Shown: positions 54,714 to 64,000, counted from the first letter of the stretch. The stretch: 64,000 nt of DNA from Zophobihabitans entericus (GCF_011745665.1 NZ_CP050253.1:1401418-1465417), one strand, 5' to 3'. Notes: generated by a model from the letters alone, not told the origin. Translations and numbers: made by a program.

Positions 54714-55475
54714 TTAATTATTCTGAGTTCTAATCTGACGAGATAGCTTATCCGCCATACTAATCCACTCTGCATTTAGACGCTGTGCGTGTTTTGGTAA
54801 AAACTTAACACGATGCTCTAAAGCTTCAAGTTGTTTAAGCGCCCCTGAACGATCACCCCACATAATTAACACCTCTGCATAGCGGACATAAACTTCCAGA
54901 CTTGGGTGATAATCCACGAGTGCATCAAACTCTTCACGGGCAGCTTGTTGTTCTCCAAGCTGAGCAAGCGCTCTGGCGTAAAGCAGATGTCCATCATCAG
55001 AACGATAAGTTGGATTGGTTTCACGCAGGTGATCCAACGTTTTCTTGGTTTCAAAATAATCACCAGTCATAAACAAAGCCTGCGCGTACTGTAATAAAAT
55101 ATCCGGCGCATTACGATAAACACCAGAAAGCACATGTTTAAAGTGTGGCAGGGCTTCGCTGGCTTTATCTAAATCCATTAAAGCGCTGGCAAGACGTAGA
55201 CGTGCATCAATTGTTGGAGACAATTCAAACGCTTTTTGTGCTTCTCTCAGCTCTTTATTAGGATCTAACGTTTTACGTAATTTTGATTCAAACTGATAGC
55301 CGGAATGAGAATAACGTAGTGATGGTAATACAATCGCAATAAAATAAACGATACTGCCGATAAACGGAAATAGCAGCAAGATAAATAGCCAGTATTTATC
55401 TTGTCCGGTATAAATCACATGCACAGCAAAGCAAATAGCAATAATGGTACTAAGCCCAAGTCCAAAAATAGGCAT
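54714..55475 (-). CDS. Membrane-anchored TPR-repeat protein
   Basis: This is a 253-residue protein with two N-terminal transmembrane helices (about residues 3-22 and 28-50, YWLFILLLFPFIGSIVYFI, shown by core LLLFPFIGSIVYF). This is the phospholipase-D-nuclease N-terminal-like pair. About four tetratricopeptide repeats follow in the cytoplasm (ARLRLASALMDLDKASEAL, ILLQYAQALFMTGDY, LYARALAQLGEQQAA, VYVRYAEVLIMWGD). It is probably a scaffold, with unknown partners. It sits 13 bp downstream of pepD on the same strand and may be cotranscribed. Confidence 0.82.
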   Translation of the reverse strand: MPIFGLGLSTIIAICFAVHVIYTGQDKYWLFILLLFPFIGSIVYFIAIVLPSLRYSHSGYQFESKLRKTLDPNKELREAQKAFELSPTIDARLRLASALMDLDKASEALPHFKHVLSGVYRNAPDILLQYAQALFMTGDYFETKKTLDHLRETNPTYRSDDGHLLYARALAQLGEQQAAREEFDALVDYHPSLEVYVRYAEVLIMWGDRSGALKQLEALEHRVKFLPKHAQRLNAEWISMADKLSRQIRTQNN

Positions 55476-55488
55476 TGATTGTAATTCC

Positions 55489-56952
55489 TTATACTAATTG
55501 CTTAACGGCTTTAAGTGTGGCAAGCAATAGTTTCCAGTATTGCTCAACACTCTTAATATTGACTTTTTCATCTGGTGAGTGAGGTGACACAATAGTTGGT
55601 CCAATTGAAACCATATCTACATGCGGATAAGGTTTTTTAAATAACCCACATTCAAGGCCTGCGTGAATCACCATGATTTTAGCTTCCTGATTAAAGAGCG
55701 CTTTATATTTATCTTTAACCAGTTGCATTAGCGGGGATTGTGGGTCTGGCTGCCAGCCCGGGTAGCCACCACTAATTTGATACTCAATACTTGCTAGCTG
55801 GCTTTGAGAGATCAGCATTGAAACTACGTTATCTTTTGCGCTATCCACTAAAGAACGAATCAGATAATTGGCTGTGATTTTATCGTCTTTAATATAAACC
55901 ACACCAAGGTTTAGTGATGTTTCAACTACACCTGCAAATTGTTTACTCATACGTACCACACCATTGGGCGCACAGTGTAGCCAGTCGATGATCTTTTTAT
56001 GAGAGTCTTGTTCCATCACACGCTTGACTTGCTCACGTGTTAAGTTTGTCGCTGAGAATGAAATTGAGGTTTCAGCACCTGCATATTCATTTTCCAGAGT
56101 TGCCTGGTAAGCGCTGATCATTTCATTCAGTTTAGCCAGGTCTTGTTTATTTAGCGTAATAGCCGCAAAGGCTTCACGAGGAATGGCATTGCGCAGGGAG
56201 CCACCGCTGATCTCTGATAATCTAAAATTGATATCTGCCGCATATTCAGCCAGAAAACGAACTAACAATTTTGTCGCATTACCCAGACCTAAATGGATAT
56301 CACAACCTGAATGTCCGCCTTTCAGACCTTTAAGTGATAGCTGAATAAAGGTATCGTGATGTTCTGGGATAAGGGCATAACCAATTGGAAGAGATTGCTT
56401 AAAGTCTACGCCACCCGCACAGCCTACAAAGATTTCCCCTTCATCTTCCGAGTCAGTATTAATTAAGAACTGACTTTTTAACCAGTTTGGTTTTAAACCA
56501 AAAGCACCCACCATGCCGGTTTCTTCTGAGGCGGTAAGTAACACTTCAATCGGACCATGTTCAACTGCCGGATCAACAAGCACAGCAAGAGTGGAGGCTA
56601 AACCGATTCCATTATCAGCACCAAGAGTTGTTCCTTTAGCTTTCACCCAGTCACCGTCAATATAAGCCTGAATAGGATCGACTAAAAAGTCATGTTTAGT
56701 GTCTTCATTTTTTTGTGGCACCATATCCAGATGCGCCTGAAGAGCTACTGAAGGATAATTTTCCATTCCCGGTGTTGCAGGTTTAGTTAACAGCAGGTTT
56801 CCTACCTGATCAACTTCAACTTTAATTTTATTGCGGTTAGCAAAATCAACGACATATTTAGTAATCATCTCTTCATGGTGAGAGGGATGGGGAATATTAC
56901 AAATATCAGAAAAAATCTTCCAAAGCGTGTTTGGTGAAAGTGTGGATAGCAT
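55489..56952 (-). CDS. pepD: Aminoacyl-histidine dipeptidase (peptidase D)
   Basis: PepD is a cytosolic zinc dipeptidase that splits Xaa-His dipeptides such as carnosine. The 487-residue protein (E. coli 485) has the M20 motifs in order: metal His in LQAHLDMVPQ, bridging Asp in GADNGIGLA, general-base Glu in TASEETGMVGA, metal Asp in INTDSEDEGE, and late His in PHVDMVSIGP and VSPHSPDEK. As in E. coli it is divergent from gpt, here with a 160-bp spacer. Confidence 0.95.
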   Translation of the reverse strand: MLSTLSPNTLWKIFSDICNIPHPSHHEEMITKYVVDFANRNKIKVEVDQVGNLLLTKPATPGMENYPSVALQAHLDMVPQKNEDTKHDFLVDPIQAYIDGDWVKAKGTTLGADNGIGLASTLAVLVDPAVEHGPIEVLLTASEETGMVGAFGLKPNWLKSQFLINTDSEDEGEIFVGCAGGVDFKQSLPIGYALIPEHHDTFIQLSLKGLKGGHSGCDIHLGLGNATKLLVRFLAEYAADINFRLSEISGGSLRNAIPREAFAAITLNKQDLAKLNEMISAYQATLENEYAGAETSISFSATNLTREQVKRVMEQDSHKKIIDWLHCAPNGVVRMSKQFAGVVETSLNLGVVYIKDDKITANYLIRSLVDSAKDNVVSMLISQSQLASIEYQISGGYPGWQPDPQSPLMQLVKDKYKALFNQEAKIMVIHAGLECGLFKKPYPHVDMVSIGPTIVSPHSPDEKVNIKSVEQYWKLLLATLKAVKQLV

Positions 56953-57112
56953 AGCGATAACCTCAAAATTGATAACTTATAAACTAAAAACGGAATTATC
57001 TTATGATAATAACTAGTTTTTCTTCACTAGTCACACTATAATTAAGCGCAATTTTATATTCACCATCAGCCTTAATAACTTGAGGCTATAAAGATAAAAA
57101 TTGTAGGTCACT

Positions 57113-57577
57113 ATGTCTAAAAACAAAAAGTACACCGTTACATGGGATATGTTACAAATTCATGCCCGCTCACTTGCTTCTCGTCTGCTCCCTGGAACTC
57201 AATGGAAAGGTATTATCGCTGTTAGTCGTGGCGGTCTTGTTCCTGCTGCATTACTGGCCAGAGAACTTGGTATTCGTTATGTCGATACTGTTTGTATCTC
57301 AAGTTATGATCACAATCACCAGCGTGAAAAATTAATTCTGAAAAAAGCTGAAGGTAATGGCGAAGGCTTTATTGTGGTTGATGATTTAGTGGATACTGGC
57401 GGAACGGCACAAACTATTCGTGATCTCTATCCACAAGCACGTTTTGTGACCATTTTTGCTAAACCAGAAGGGCAACCACTGGTTGATGATTATGAAGTTG
57501 ATATTGCTCAGGATACATGGATAGAACAACCTTGGGATATGGGTGTTGGTTTTATAAAACCACTTTGTGAAGACTAA
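57113..57577 (+). CDS. gpt: Xanthine-guanine phosphoribosyltransferase
   Basis: Gpt salvages guanine, xanthine and hypoxanthine to their nucleotides with PRPP. The 154-residue protein has the N-terminal [16 protein letters not shown], pyrophosphate-binding [11 protein letters not shown], the PRPP loop [11 protein letters not shown] and the purine-site WIEQPWDMG near the end. Length and sequence fit E. coli Gpt (152 residues). It starts a row with frsA (23-bp gap) and proB. Confidence 0.95.
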   Translation: MSKNKKYTVTWDMLQIHARSLASRLLPGTQWKGIIAVSRGGLVPAALLARELGIRYVDTVCISSYDHNHQREKLILKKAEGNGEGFIVVDDLVDTGGTAQTIRDLYPQARFVTIFAKPEGQPLVDDYEVDIAQDTWIEQPWDMGVGFIKPLCED

Positions 57578-57600
57578 TTGAATTAGGTATCAGTATTATC

Positions 57601-58878
57601 ATGGGACAACAGAACTTATCTGAAAAGCTTTTTAAACCAAAGTTTAATTACCCAGAAACAACATCGTTAATTCAACGGATCGATGCAAGTACTACACAGT
57701 TTAGTTCTGTTCTTGAAGGGGAATCTAATTCCCGTTGGTATCGGGTACTGAATACATTGCTTTGGCACTGGCGTGGTATACCGACTCTGGAAATTGAAGC
57801 CGTTCTTTCAAGAATTGCTGTTTCAGATAAAAAACATTCCGATGATAACTGGCTTGATTCCGTTATTGGTTACCAGTCTGGTAACTGGATTTATGAATTT
57901 TTAACTCAAGCTGCTGAGTGGGCAGGAAAAGCTGAACAAATTTGTCAGTTAGATACTGAGTGTCCAATTGAAGATTTAGACAGACCTAAAATGCATGAGT
58001 ACTGGTTAACGGCTAGCCAGTTTGCCAGTATTGCCAGCTACCCACATTATAAAACGGATGACTTAGCTGCTCAGGCGCAAAGTTATGCTTACCGTGCTTA
58101 TAAAGAAGCGCTGGAGTATTCACCATTTACGTTAAAAGAGATCGACTTTAAAGTCGATAGTTCGGTTGTGAAAGGGTTGTTACATCTGCCAACTTCAACA
58201 GTGAGTGACAAACCTTGTCCGGTGCTCTTTATGTGTACCGGACTGACTAATCTGCAAATTGATTTCTATAAATATTTTGCTGACTACTTAGCACCACTTG
58301 GTATTGCGCTGTTGACTATTGACTCACCGGGGATTGGACTAAGTCGTCAGTTCAACCTGAGTCAGAATAGTACTCAGTTGCATCAGGCAGTTTTAGAGCA
58401 GTTATCAAATGTACCATGGGTCGATCATACTAAAGTGATTGTGTCAGGCTTTCGTGTTGGTGCCCAAATGGCAACTCGTTTAGCTTACTTAATGCCAAAT
58501 CGTATTAAGGGTTTACTCAACTTTGGACCAATTATTCATCAGTTATTTGTCGATAAAGCGGTGCAGCAAACTTTACCTGCTATGTATAAAGACCTGATCG
58601 CCAGCCGCTTAGGCTTGAACCGGATTTCTAATGTTCAGCTGCTTGCTGAGTTGAATTATTTTTCGCTTAAAAATCAAGGTCTTATAAATAGGCCTTGTAA
58701 CGCACCAGTGATGAGTATTGTGTTTGAGGGTGATAACATGAGTACTGAGGCAGAAGCAAAGCTCATCATGTCGAGCCAAAAACATCAGATCGTTAAAATT
58801 GAAGCGAAACAAATTACGCCAGGTTTACAAAAGGCGATGGAAAAATCAACAGACTGGATTAAAGAGCTAATTAAATAA
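57601..58878 (+). CDS. frsA: FrsA, alpha/beta-hydrolase-fold protein
   Basis: FrsA is a 425-residue alpha/beta-hydrolase-fold protein, first described as binding EIIA-Glc and affecting the fermentation-respiration balance; its biochemical activity is debated. It has the family N-terminus with RWYRVLNTLLWHWRGI and the core CTGLTNLQIDFYKYFADYL, then LTIDSPGIGLS. At the elbow position it reads GFRVGAQ; the E. coli protein has GFRFGAN there, so the lack of Ser is a family trait and not damage. gpt-frsA order is as in E. coli. Confidence 0.92.
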   Translation: MGQQNLSEKLFKPKFNYPETTSLIQRIDASTTQFSSVLEGESNSRWYRVLNTLLWHWRGIPTLEIEAVLSRIAVSDKKHSDDNWLDSVIGYQSGNWIYEFLTQAAEWAGKAEQICQLDTECPIEDLDRPKMHEYWLTASQFASIASYPHYKTDDLAAQAQSYAYRAYKEALEYSPFTLKEIDFKVDSSVVKGLLHLPTSTVSDKPCPVLFMCTGLTNLQIDFYKYFADYLAPLGIALLTIDSPGIGLSRQFNLSQNSTQLHQAVLEQLSNVPWVDHTKVIVSGFRVGAQMATRLAYLMPNRIKGLLNFGPIIHQLFVDKAVQQTLPAMYKDLIASRLGLNRISNVQLLAELNYFSLKNQGLINRPCNAPVMSIVFEGDNMSTEAEAKLIMSSQKHQIVKIEAKQITPGLQKAMEKSTDWIKELIK

Positions 58879-58905
58879 TAGTCATTAAACAATAATAATC
58901 AAATA

Positions 58906-60030
58906 ATGAGTAGCGCTATGGCAACTAAAGCACAACAAACGATTGTAGTAAAATTAGGGACGAGCGTATTAACCGGTGGTACTAAAAAGCTGGATCGCTC
59001 TCGGATTGTCGAGTTAATTCGTCAGTGTGCTAAGCAACAGGCACTGGGTCATCGAATTATTATTGTCACGTCTGGTGCTGTTGCTGCCGGGCGGGAATAT
59101 CTAAATTACCCCGAACTCCCTAAAACTATTGCTTCAAAACAGTTGCTCGCTTCTGTCGGTCAGAGTCGCTTAATTCAATTATGGGAGCAGCTTTTCTCTA
59201 TCTATAACATCCATATTGGGCAGATGCTACTGACCCGTGCTGATTTAGAAGATCGTGAGCGTTTCCTGAATGCACAGGATGCATTAAAAGCTTTACTCGA
59301 TAATCATATTGTTCCTGTAATTAATGAAAATGACGCTGTTGCGACCGCTGAAATTAAAGTCGGTGATAACGATAATTTATCAGCACTAGTCGCCATTCTG
59401 GCTCAGGCTGACAAGCTTATTTTATTAACTGATCAGGCCGGTCTATATACTGCTGATCCTCGTACTAATCCTGATGTTAAATTGATTGAAGAGGTTGAAG
59501 AGATCGATGATGCACTAAAAGCCATTGCCGGAGATAGTGTTTCAGGACTTGGGACAGGTGGCATGGCAACTAAATTGCAGGCAGCAGAAATCGCTAATCG
59601 TTCAGGAATTCAAACCATTGTCGCAGCAGGGAGTCGTCCTGACGTTATTTCTGATGTGATTAATGATATTCCAGTCGGAACTCGTTTCCACTCTAAAAAG
59701 AGCATTTTAGAGTCGCGTAAACAGTGGTTATTTGGTGCGCCACCGGCAGGTCGTTTAGTACTTGATGATGGTGCGGTAGAAGCGCTGCTTAAATCAGGGC
59801 GTTCGTTATTACCTAAAGGTATTATCGAGGTACGTGATAATTTCTCTCGTGGTGAAGTGTTGGATATCACCAACAAAGAGGGTAAAAGTATCGCCCGAGG
59901 TATGAGTCGCTACAATAGTGATGCACTACGTATGATAGCAGGGCATCATTCTCAAGAAATTATCCATATTTTAGGGTATGAATACGGTGCTGTGGCTGTG
60001 CATCGGGATGATATGATCATTAAATCCTAG
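58906..60030 (+). CDS. proB: Glutamate 5-kinase
   Basis: ProB phosphorylates glutamate, the first and feedback-controlled step of proline synthesis. The 374-residue protein has the amino-acid-kinase domain ([56 protein letters not shown]) and a C-terminal PUA domain ending [12 protein letters not shown] 58906 and ATG 58918 are both possible starts; neither has a good ribosome-binding site. It follows frsA by 27 bp. Unusually, proA is not next: three small membrane genes lie between them. Confidence 0.95.
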   Translation: MSSAMATKAQQTIVVKLGTSVLTGGTKKLDRSRIVELIRQCAKQQALGHRIIIVTSGAVAAGREYLNYPELPKTIASKQLLASVGQSRLIQLWEQLFSIYNIHIGQMLLTRADLEDRERFLNAQDALKALLDNHIVPVINENDAVATAEIKVGDNDNLSALVAILAQADKLILLTDQAGLYTADPRTNPDVKLIEEVEEIDDALKAIAGDSVSGLGTGGMATKLQAAEIANRSGIQTIVAAGSRPDVISDVINDIPVGTRFHSKKSILESRKQWLFGAPPAGRLVLDDGAVEALLKSGRSLLPKGIIEVRDNFSRGEVLDITNKEGKSIARGMSRYNSDALRMIAGHHSQEIIHILGYEYGAVAVHRDDMIIKS

Positions 60031-60076
60031 TAAAATCAGAATAATAAAGATAAATAAAAACAGGAAATAATAACAA

Positions 60077-60466
60077 ATGATTATTGCAATTATCGGAATG
60101 CTGGCTAATTTACTTGGCGTCTATGGCATGTACATGGAATCTGTAACCCAATATGAATATTACGGTAATTATGATTCTGTTTATGAAACAGTAGCCATCA
60201 TTATGGGGATAAGCTGGGGAATTTCACTACTTGGATTAATTTTAGTTATTGCTGGTCAGAAAAAACCAGGTGCTATTCTCATTATTATTGGGAGCGTGAT
60301 CTTTGTTCCCCTTGGTTTGATTGCTGTATTTGGTGCAAGTCGTATTATTAAATCACTTCAGGACGACGATTTAGTTGTTCGCAGAATGGTGTTAAACAAT
60401 CAATCTAATCCTGCCAATCCTAATAATCAACCTCTGCCAGAGATCGTTCGCAGAAGAAGACAATAA
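60077..60466 (+). CDS. Small membrane protein A within the proB-proA interval
   Basis: This is a 129-residue protein with a hydrophobic N-terminus (MIIAIIGMLANLLG), a short exported-looking loop (YEYYGNYDSVYET), two more helices (ISWGISLLGLILVIAG; AILIIIGSVIFVPLGLIAV) and a polar cytoplasmic tail ending EIVRRRRQ. No known family is recognised. It is a diverged copy of the next gene, aligning from the first residue to the basic end. AGGAAA lies upstream of ATG 60077, and the gap from proB is 46 bp, so cotranscription is likely. Confidence 0.72.
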   Translation: MIIAIIGMLANLLGVYGMYMESVTQYEYYGNYDSVYETVAIIMGISWGISLLGLILVIAGQKKPGAILIIIGSVIFVPLGLIAVFGASRIIKSLQDDDLVVRRMVLNNQSNPANPNNQPLPEIVRRRRQ

Positions 60467-60496
60467 TTTTTAAAAGCTGACGGTAGAGAGAGCAGA

Positions 60497-60883
60497 GTGA
60501 TTATTACCCTTATTATTATGTTGATGATTGAGTTGCTTGCTGTCAGCGCCTCTTATAATATTATTGACAAACAACCGGAAAATAATCTGGTCAATTATGA
60601 GTTCATGGCATATTTTACCACCATTTCCTGGCTCACCATTGCTTTTGGTTTACTCATTTATTTAATGACCGATAAAAAGAAACTTGGTATTAATATCATG
60701 ATTCTGGGTAGTGCTATCTTTATGACTTTATTAATTGGATTAGTGAATTTATATTGTTTACTGCGATTATCTAAGTCATTAAAACAAAATCAGTTATCAG
60801 AAAGTGATCAGCAAAAAGTTCAGAACAGAGCAACTCATAATGCTTCTGAATCTATTGTTGAAATTGTGAGTAAAAGAAAATAA
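60497..60883 (+). CDS. Small membrane protein B, paralogue of protein A
   Basis: This is a 128-residue membrane protein starting at GTG 60497 (MIITLIIMLMIELL), with GAGAG upstream. It matches its neighbour in layout: ISWLTIAFGLLIYLM against ISWGISLLGLILVIA, KKLGINIMILGSAIF against KKPGAILIIIGSVIF, then LSKSLKQ against IIKSLQD, and an end of VEIVSKRK against PEIVRRRRQ. That is a clear tandem duplication with strong divergence. Function is unknown. It lies 30 bp after protein A and 14 bp before protein C. Confidence 0.72.
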   Translation: MIITLIIMLMIELLAVSASYNIIDKQPENNLVNYEFMAYFTTISWLTIAFGLLIYLMTDKKKLGINIMILGSAIFMTLLIGLVNLYCLLRLSKSLKQNQLSESDQQKVQNRATHNASESIVEIVSKRK

Positions 60884-60897
60884 GGCAAGGAATAAAT

Positions 60898-61335
60898 ATG
60901 GAAGCGCAAGAAAACAAAAAAGAATTTTACGCCAGAAAATATATTATATTAAATCTGGTTCTTATGGGAGGGATGCTCCTGTTTTTCATCTTTTTTATGT
61001 TAAATACTGGCTATATTGCCTCTTTGCCAATAGGTGTTTTTATTCTAGTTTTTATTCTCCATATCATTCGTTATAACACAGTTTATTTAACTATTGGTCA
61101 GGATTATTTGTCTTGTAAATTATCGCCTGTTTTAGCACCAAAGACTGTGTTATTTCAGGAGGTTACCTATATTGAAGAAAAGAAGAATCGCTGGATTATT
61201 TATTATCAAAAAGCTGGTACAGTCAAAGAAAGTAAATTGCCTGTTCCATTTAATATTATGGAAGATGAAGAAAGAGCAGAAGCACTTGAACTATTAACTA
61301 AAATCTTTCATGATAAGATTCGTCGAATGGGATAA
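60898..61335 (+). CDS. Small membrane protein C with PH-like domain
   Basis: This is a 145-residue protein. Two helices (about residues 14-34 and 38-58) are followed by a beta-rich domain (VYLTIGQDYLSCKLSP, FQEVTYIEEKKNRWIIYYQK) and an end helix EALELLTKIFHDKIRR. The layout fits bacterial PH-like membrane proteins and resembles the gene at 23776-24315. AAGGAAT lies before ATG 60898. It lies 14 bp after protein B and 21 bp before proA, clearly within the same transcription unit. Function is unknown. Confidence 0.72.
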   Translation: MEAQENKKEFYARKYIILNLVLMGGMLLFFIFFMLNTGYIASLPIGVFILVFILHIIRYNTVYLTIGQDYLSCKLSPVLAPKTVLFQEVTYIEEKKNRWIIYYQKAGTVKESKLPVPFNIMEDEERAEALELLTKIFHDKIRRMG

Positions 61336-61356
61336 CCATAAGTAAAGGGGATAGGT

Positions 61357-62610
61357 ATGTTAGAGCAAATGGGAAAAGAGGCCAGAAAGGCATCTTATCA
61401 ACTCGCACAGTGTTCAACGAAAGAAAAGAATCAGGCATTAACCATTATTGCTGATTTGCTTGAACAACATAGTCCCAAAATTTTAGCTGCTAATGAACTG
61501 GATATGCAGGCTGCACGCAGTAGTGGTATTAGTGAAGCTATTTTAGACCGCCTGTTACTTACTCCTGCGCGTTTAAAATCGATTGCTGATGATGTTCGCC
61601 AGGTCTGCTTTTTAACTGATCCTGTGGGTGAGGTTATCGATGGTAAGACATTAAATAGCGGACTTAAGTTACAACGTCACAGAGTGCCATTAGGTGTGAT
61701 TGGGGTTATTTATGAAGCTCGTCCCAATGTCACTATTGATGTTGCATCTTTATGTTTAAAGACAGGGAATGCGGTGATTCTGCGTGGTGGTAAAGAGACC
61801 GTAAATACTAATGCTGCTATGATTGAAGTTATCCAGGAAGCGCTACAACAAGCCGGATTACCTGCTTATGCGGTACAATCAATTAATAATCCGGACCGCA
61901 AATATATCAATGAATTATTAAAGCTGGATAAGTATGTTGATATGTTAATTCCTCGTGGTGGTGCAGCGTTACATAAACTATGTCGTGAGCATGCAACGAT
62001 TCCGGTGATTACTGGTGGCATTGGAGTTTGTCATACTTTTGTGGATGAAAGCGCCGATTTTGATAAGGCATTTGATATTATTGTCAATGCTAAAACTCAG
62101 CGTCCAAGTACGTGTAATACGACCGAAACTCTGCTGGTACATACCAAAATTGCAGAGCAGTTTTTACCTAAACTCAGTCAGGTGATGGCAGATAATAAAG
62201 TGGTGTTACATGCTGATCCTGCATCTTTTGATATTCTTAAATCTGGTGTGGCTAATGTATTTCCGCTGCAAGCCGGTGAGCTTGATGATGAATGGCTATC
62301 TTTAGATTTAAATGTGGTGATTGTTGATTCTTTAGAGCTGGCTGTGGAACATATTCGTGAACATGGTAGTCAGCACTCTGATGCGATTCTGACACGCTGT
62401 TTAAAGAATGCAGAACGTTTTGTGCAGCTAGTTGATTCTGCAGCGGTTTATGTCAATGCCAGTACCCGTTTCACTGATGGTGGACAGTTTGGTTTAGGGG
62501 CAGAAGTGGCTGTCAGTACTCAAAAACTGCATGCGCGTGGGCCAATGGGGCTGGAAGCATTAACGACTTATAAATGGATTGGAGTAGGTGACGATTTAAT
62601 TCGTGCTTAG
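61357..62610 (+). CDS. proA: Glutamate-5-semialdehyde dehydrogenase
   Basis: ProA reduces gamma-glutamyl phosphate, made by ProB, to glutamate semialdehyde using NADPH. The 417-residue protein (same length as E. coli ProA) has the aldehyde-dehydrogenase core: [23 protein letters not shown], the catalytic Cys in [13 protein letters not shown], and the end [15 protein letters not shown]. The ATG at 61357 has AAGGGGAT 8 nt upstream. It ends the frsA/proB/membrane genes/proA row and is followed by a strong terminator. Confidence 0.96.
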   Translation: MLEQMGKEARKASYQLAQCSTKEKNQALTIIADLLEQHSPKILAANELDMQAARSSGISEAILDRLLLTPARLKSIADDVRQVCFLTDPVGEVIDGKTLNSGLKLQRHRVPLGVIGVIYEARPNVTIDVASLCLKTGNAVILRGGKETVNTNAAMIEVIQEALQQAGLPAYAVQSINNPDRKYINELLKLDKYVDMLIPRGGAALHKLCREHATIPVITGGIGVCHTFVDESADFDKAFDIIVNAKTQRPSTCNTTETLLVHTKIAEQFLPKLSQVMADNKVVLHADPASFDILKSGVANVFPLQAGELDDEWLSLDLNVVIVDSLELAVEHIREHGSQHSDAILTRCLKNAERFVQLVDSAAVYVNASTRFTDGGQFGLGAEVAVSTQKLHARGPMGLEALTTYKWIGVGDDLIRA

Positions 62611-62631
62611 ACAAGTATTTATTATGATATA

Positions 62632-62660
62632 AAAAAGGGCTAAATAATTAGCCCTTTTTA
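62632..62660. terminator. Bidirectional terminator between proA and trhP
   Basis: A 12-bp perfect stem AAAAAGGGCTAA / TTAGCCCTTTTT (62632-62643 with 62648-62659) has a 4-nt loop and T-rich ends on both strands, between convergent genes. Confidence 0.85.
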
Positions 62661-62675
62661 CTGTGTTAAATATTA

Positions 62676-64000
62676 CTATGCGACTTTGTGTGGATTACGG
62701 GTATTGGTATCAACCAGATTGCGCATTAGCAGAGCATATTCGATTTGTACATCTTCAGGCACATCTAAATAGACTACATGACCATCGCCTAAACCGGCTT
62801 CTACCTTTTCACCTTTACGGTTTTTAAGTTCACTGATAACAAAATTAATATTACCTTGTGGTGTCATCATTTCAACACTATCACCGACAGAGAATTTATT
62901 TTTAACTGTGATTTCAGCTAAGCCATTTAAACGTTTACCGGTAAATTCTCCAACAAATTGTTGTAGTGATGATTCAGAATGACCGTAATCATAGTTTTGC
63001 ATCTCTTCATGGCGGTGGCGGCGTAAAAAGCCTTCCGTGTAGCCACGATGAGCTAAAGATTCTAAGGTTTTATTTAAATTAGCATCAAAAGGTTTACCTG
63101 CGGCAGCGTCATCAATCGCTTTACGATAGACTTGTGCAGTTCTGGCGCAGTAATAGAAGGATTTAGTACGACCTTCAATTTTTAAAGAGTCTACGCCAAT
63201 TTTTACCATATCGCCAACCAGTTCAACAGCACGTAGATCTTTAGAGTTCATGATATAAGTACCATGCTCATCTTCAAACGCAGACATATATTCGCCCGGG
63301 CGCTTAGCTTCTTCAATCATAAATACTTCAGAGGAGCTTTCACCAACCTCAATAGTTTTAACCGGAATAGGCTCATGTTTATGTACGATATTGCCTATAT
63401 CGTCCTGCTTACCTTCTGACACGTTATATTCCCAGCGACAAGCATTCGTGCAAGTTCCTTGGTTTGAATCACGTTTATTAATATAACCGGATAATAAGCA
63501 ACGACCAGAATAAGCCATACAAAGCGCACCGTGTACGAAGACTTCCAGCTCCATTTCAGGCACTTTTTCATGAATTTCTGCAATCTCGTCCAGTGAGAGT
63601 TCACGTGATAGCACTACACGAGTTAATCCCATCTGATGCCAGAATTTAACTGTCGCCCAGTTAACAGCATTAGATTGCACTGAAAGGTGAATTTCCATAT
63701 CAGGGAAGTTTTCACGAACGAGCATAATAAGGCCAGGATCGGACATAATCAGCGCATCCGGCTTCATATCAATAACCGGCGCTAAATCACGAACAAAAGT
63801 CTTTAATTTTGAGTTATGTGGAGCGATGTTAACCACGACATAAAACTTTTTACCTTGCGCGTGGGCTTCATTAATCCCAATGGCCAGGTTTTCGTGATTA
63901 AATTCGTTATTACGTACGCGTAAGCTGTAGCGTGGTTGTCCTGCGTATACCGCATCAGCACCATAAGCAAATGCGTAACGCATATTTTTAAGTGAGCCGG
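62676..64000 (-). CDS. trhP: tRNA hydroxylation protein P, U32 peptidase family (5' end beyond window)
   Basis: TrhP (YegQ) is needed for prephenate-dependent formation of 5-hydroxyuridine at the wobble base of certain tRNAs. The frame matches E. coli TrhP from GSLKN-MRYAFAYGADAVYAGQ (core AYGADAVYAGQ) through the U32 signature and Cys motifs EVFVHGALCMAYSGRCLLSGY and GTCTNACRWEY, to ALLMRNLVDTNTRNPH. Codons before the in-frame ATG at 63983 still encode family sequence (AGSLKN), so that Met is internal and the true start lies past the window end. About 15 N-terminal residues are missing from view. Confidence 0.95.
   Translation of the reverse strand, partial: GSLKNMRYAFAYGADAVYAGQPRYSLRVRNNEFNHENLAIGINEAHAQGKKFYVVVNIAPHNSKLKTFVRDLAPVIDMKPDALIMSDPGLIMLVRENFPDMEIHLSVQSNAVNWATVKFWHQMGLTRVVLSRELSLDEIAEIHEKVPEMELEVFVHGALCMAYSGRCLLSGYINKRDSNQGTCTNACRWEYNVSEGKQDDIGNIVHKHEPIPVKTIEVGESSSEVFMIEEAKRPGEYMSAFEDEHGTYIMNSKDLRAVELVGDMVKIGVDSLKIEGRTKSFYYCARTAQVYRKAIDDAAAGKPFDANLNKTLESLAHRGYTEGFLRRHRHEEMQNYDYGHSESSLQQFVGEFTGKRLNGLAEITVKNKFSVGDSVEMMTPQGNINFVISELKNRKGEKVEAGLGDGHVVYLDVPEDVQIEYALLMRNLVDTNTRNPHKVA

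Noticed and set aside
58441..58480. Missing nucleophile Ser in FrsA as a loss of function
   Set aside because: E. coli FrsA also has Gly-Phe-Arg-x-Gly at this position, so it is a family trait.

Overview
The window is a 64-kb piece of a low-GC gammaproteobacterial chromosome. Coding density and operon structure are ordinary. Many proteins closely resemble their Escherichia coli counterparts (CysK, AckA, Pta, GuaA, RimO, SrmB, PepD, Gpt, FrsA, ProB, ProA, TrhP, MarC), while codon use and spacers are AT-rich. Local gene order also matches enterobacteria: yggS back-to-back with a PilT-like ATPase gene, yfbV next to ackA-pta, and pepD divergent from gpt-frsA-proB. This fits a fermentative, host-associated relative of Enterobacterales or Pasteurellales, perhaps Orbaceae (Gilliamella/Orbus type). 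That placement is inference from protein resemblance only.

Layout. 1-9.7 kb: partial yggS, PilT-like ATPase, a small membrane protein, cysK, priC-yfbV, ackA-pta, guaA. 9.9-16.6 kb: YcaQ-type DNA glycosylase, an alpha/beta hydrolase, a long AT-rich spacer, an autotransporter and a 66-residue protein. 16.8-22.9 kb: a malate-type utilisation locus with a 2-hydroxycarboxylate transporter, malic enzyme, CitA/DcuS-type kinase, its response regulator and a LysR regulator. 23-28.2 kb: marC and a run of small single genes. 28.4-31.2 kb: tRNA-Val followed by an apparent empty integration site, a 26-residue peptide gene, two lipoproteins and an isochorismatase-like hydrolase. 31.2-37.4 kb: MATE pump, rimO, yeiH-type transporter, peroxiredoxin and srmB, all on the minus strand. 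38-42.2 kb: a giant acyl-CoA dehydratase activase-type protein. 42.4-44.5 kb: tRNA-Arg and three uncharacterised genes. 44.6-50.2 kb: LysR regulator, split transketolase, SDR dehydrogenase and an ACS-family permease, which look like one sugar or sugar-acid pathway. 50.3-54 kb: small membrane protein, orphan PotF-like binding protein, cutC and SetA/SetB-type exporter. 54-54.7 kb: a striking repeat locus. 54.7-64 kb: TPR protein, pepD, gpt-frsA-proB, three small membrane genes, proA and partial trhP.

Together these genes describe fermentative energy metabolism (acetate kinase route, malate decarboxylation, 2-keto sugar cleavage), housekeeping synthesis of cysteine, proline and guanine nucleotides, and a thin layer of surface and transport functions.

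The most unusual signal is at 54.05-54.61 kb. Two inverted copies of a GC-rich element each carry a 74-nt hairpin. Their ends and 25-nt loop are identical, but their mid-stems differ with compensatory base pairs. Other notable points are a 28-bp inverted repeat in the promoter region of the split-transketolase locus, three membrane genes between proB and proA (two of them diverged tandem copies), and a secreted hydrolase whose expected nucleophile serine is asparagine.
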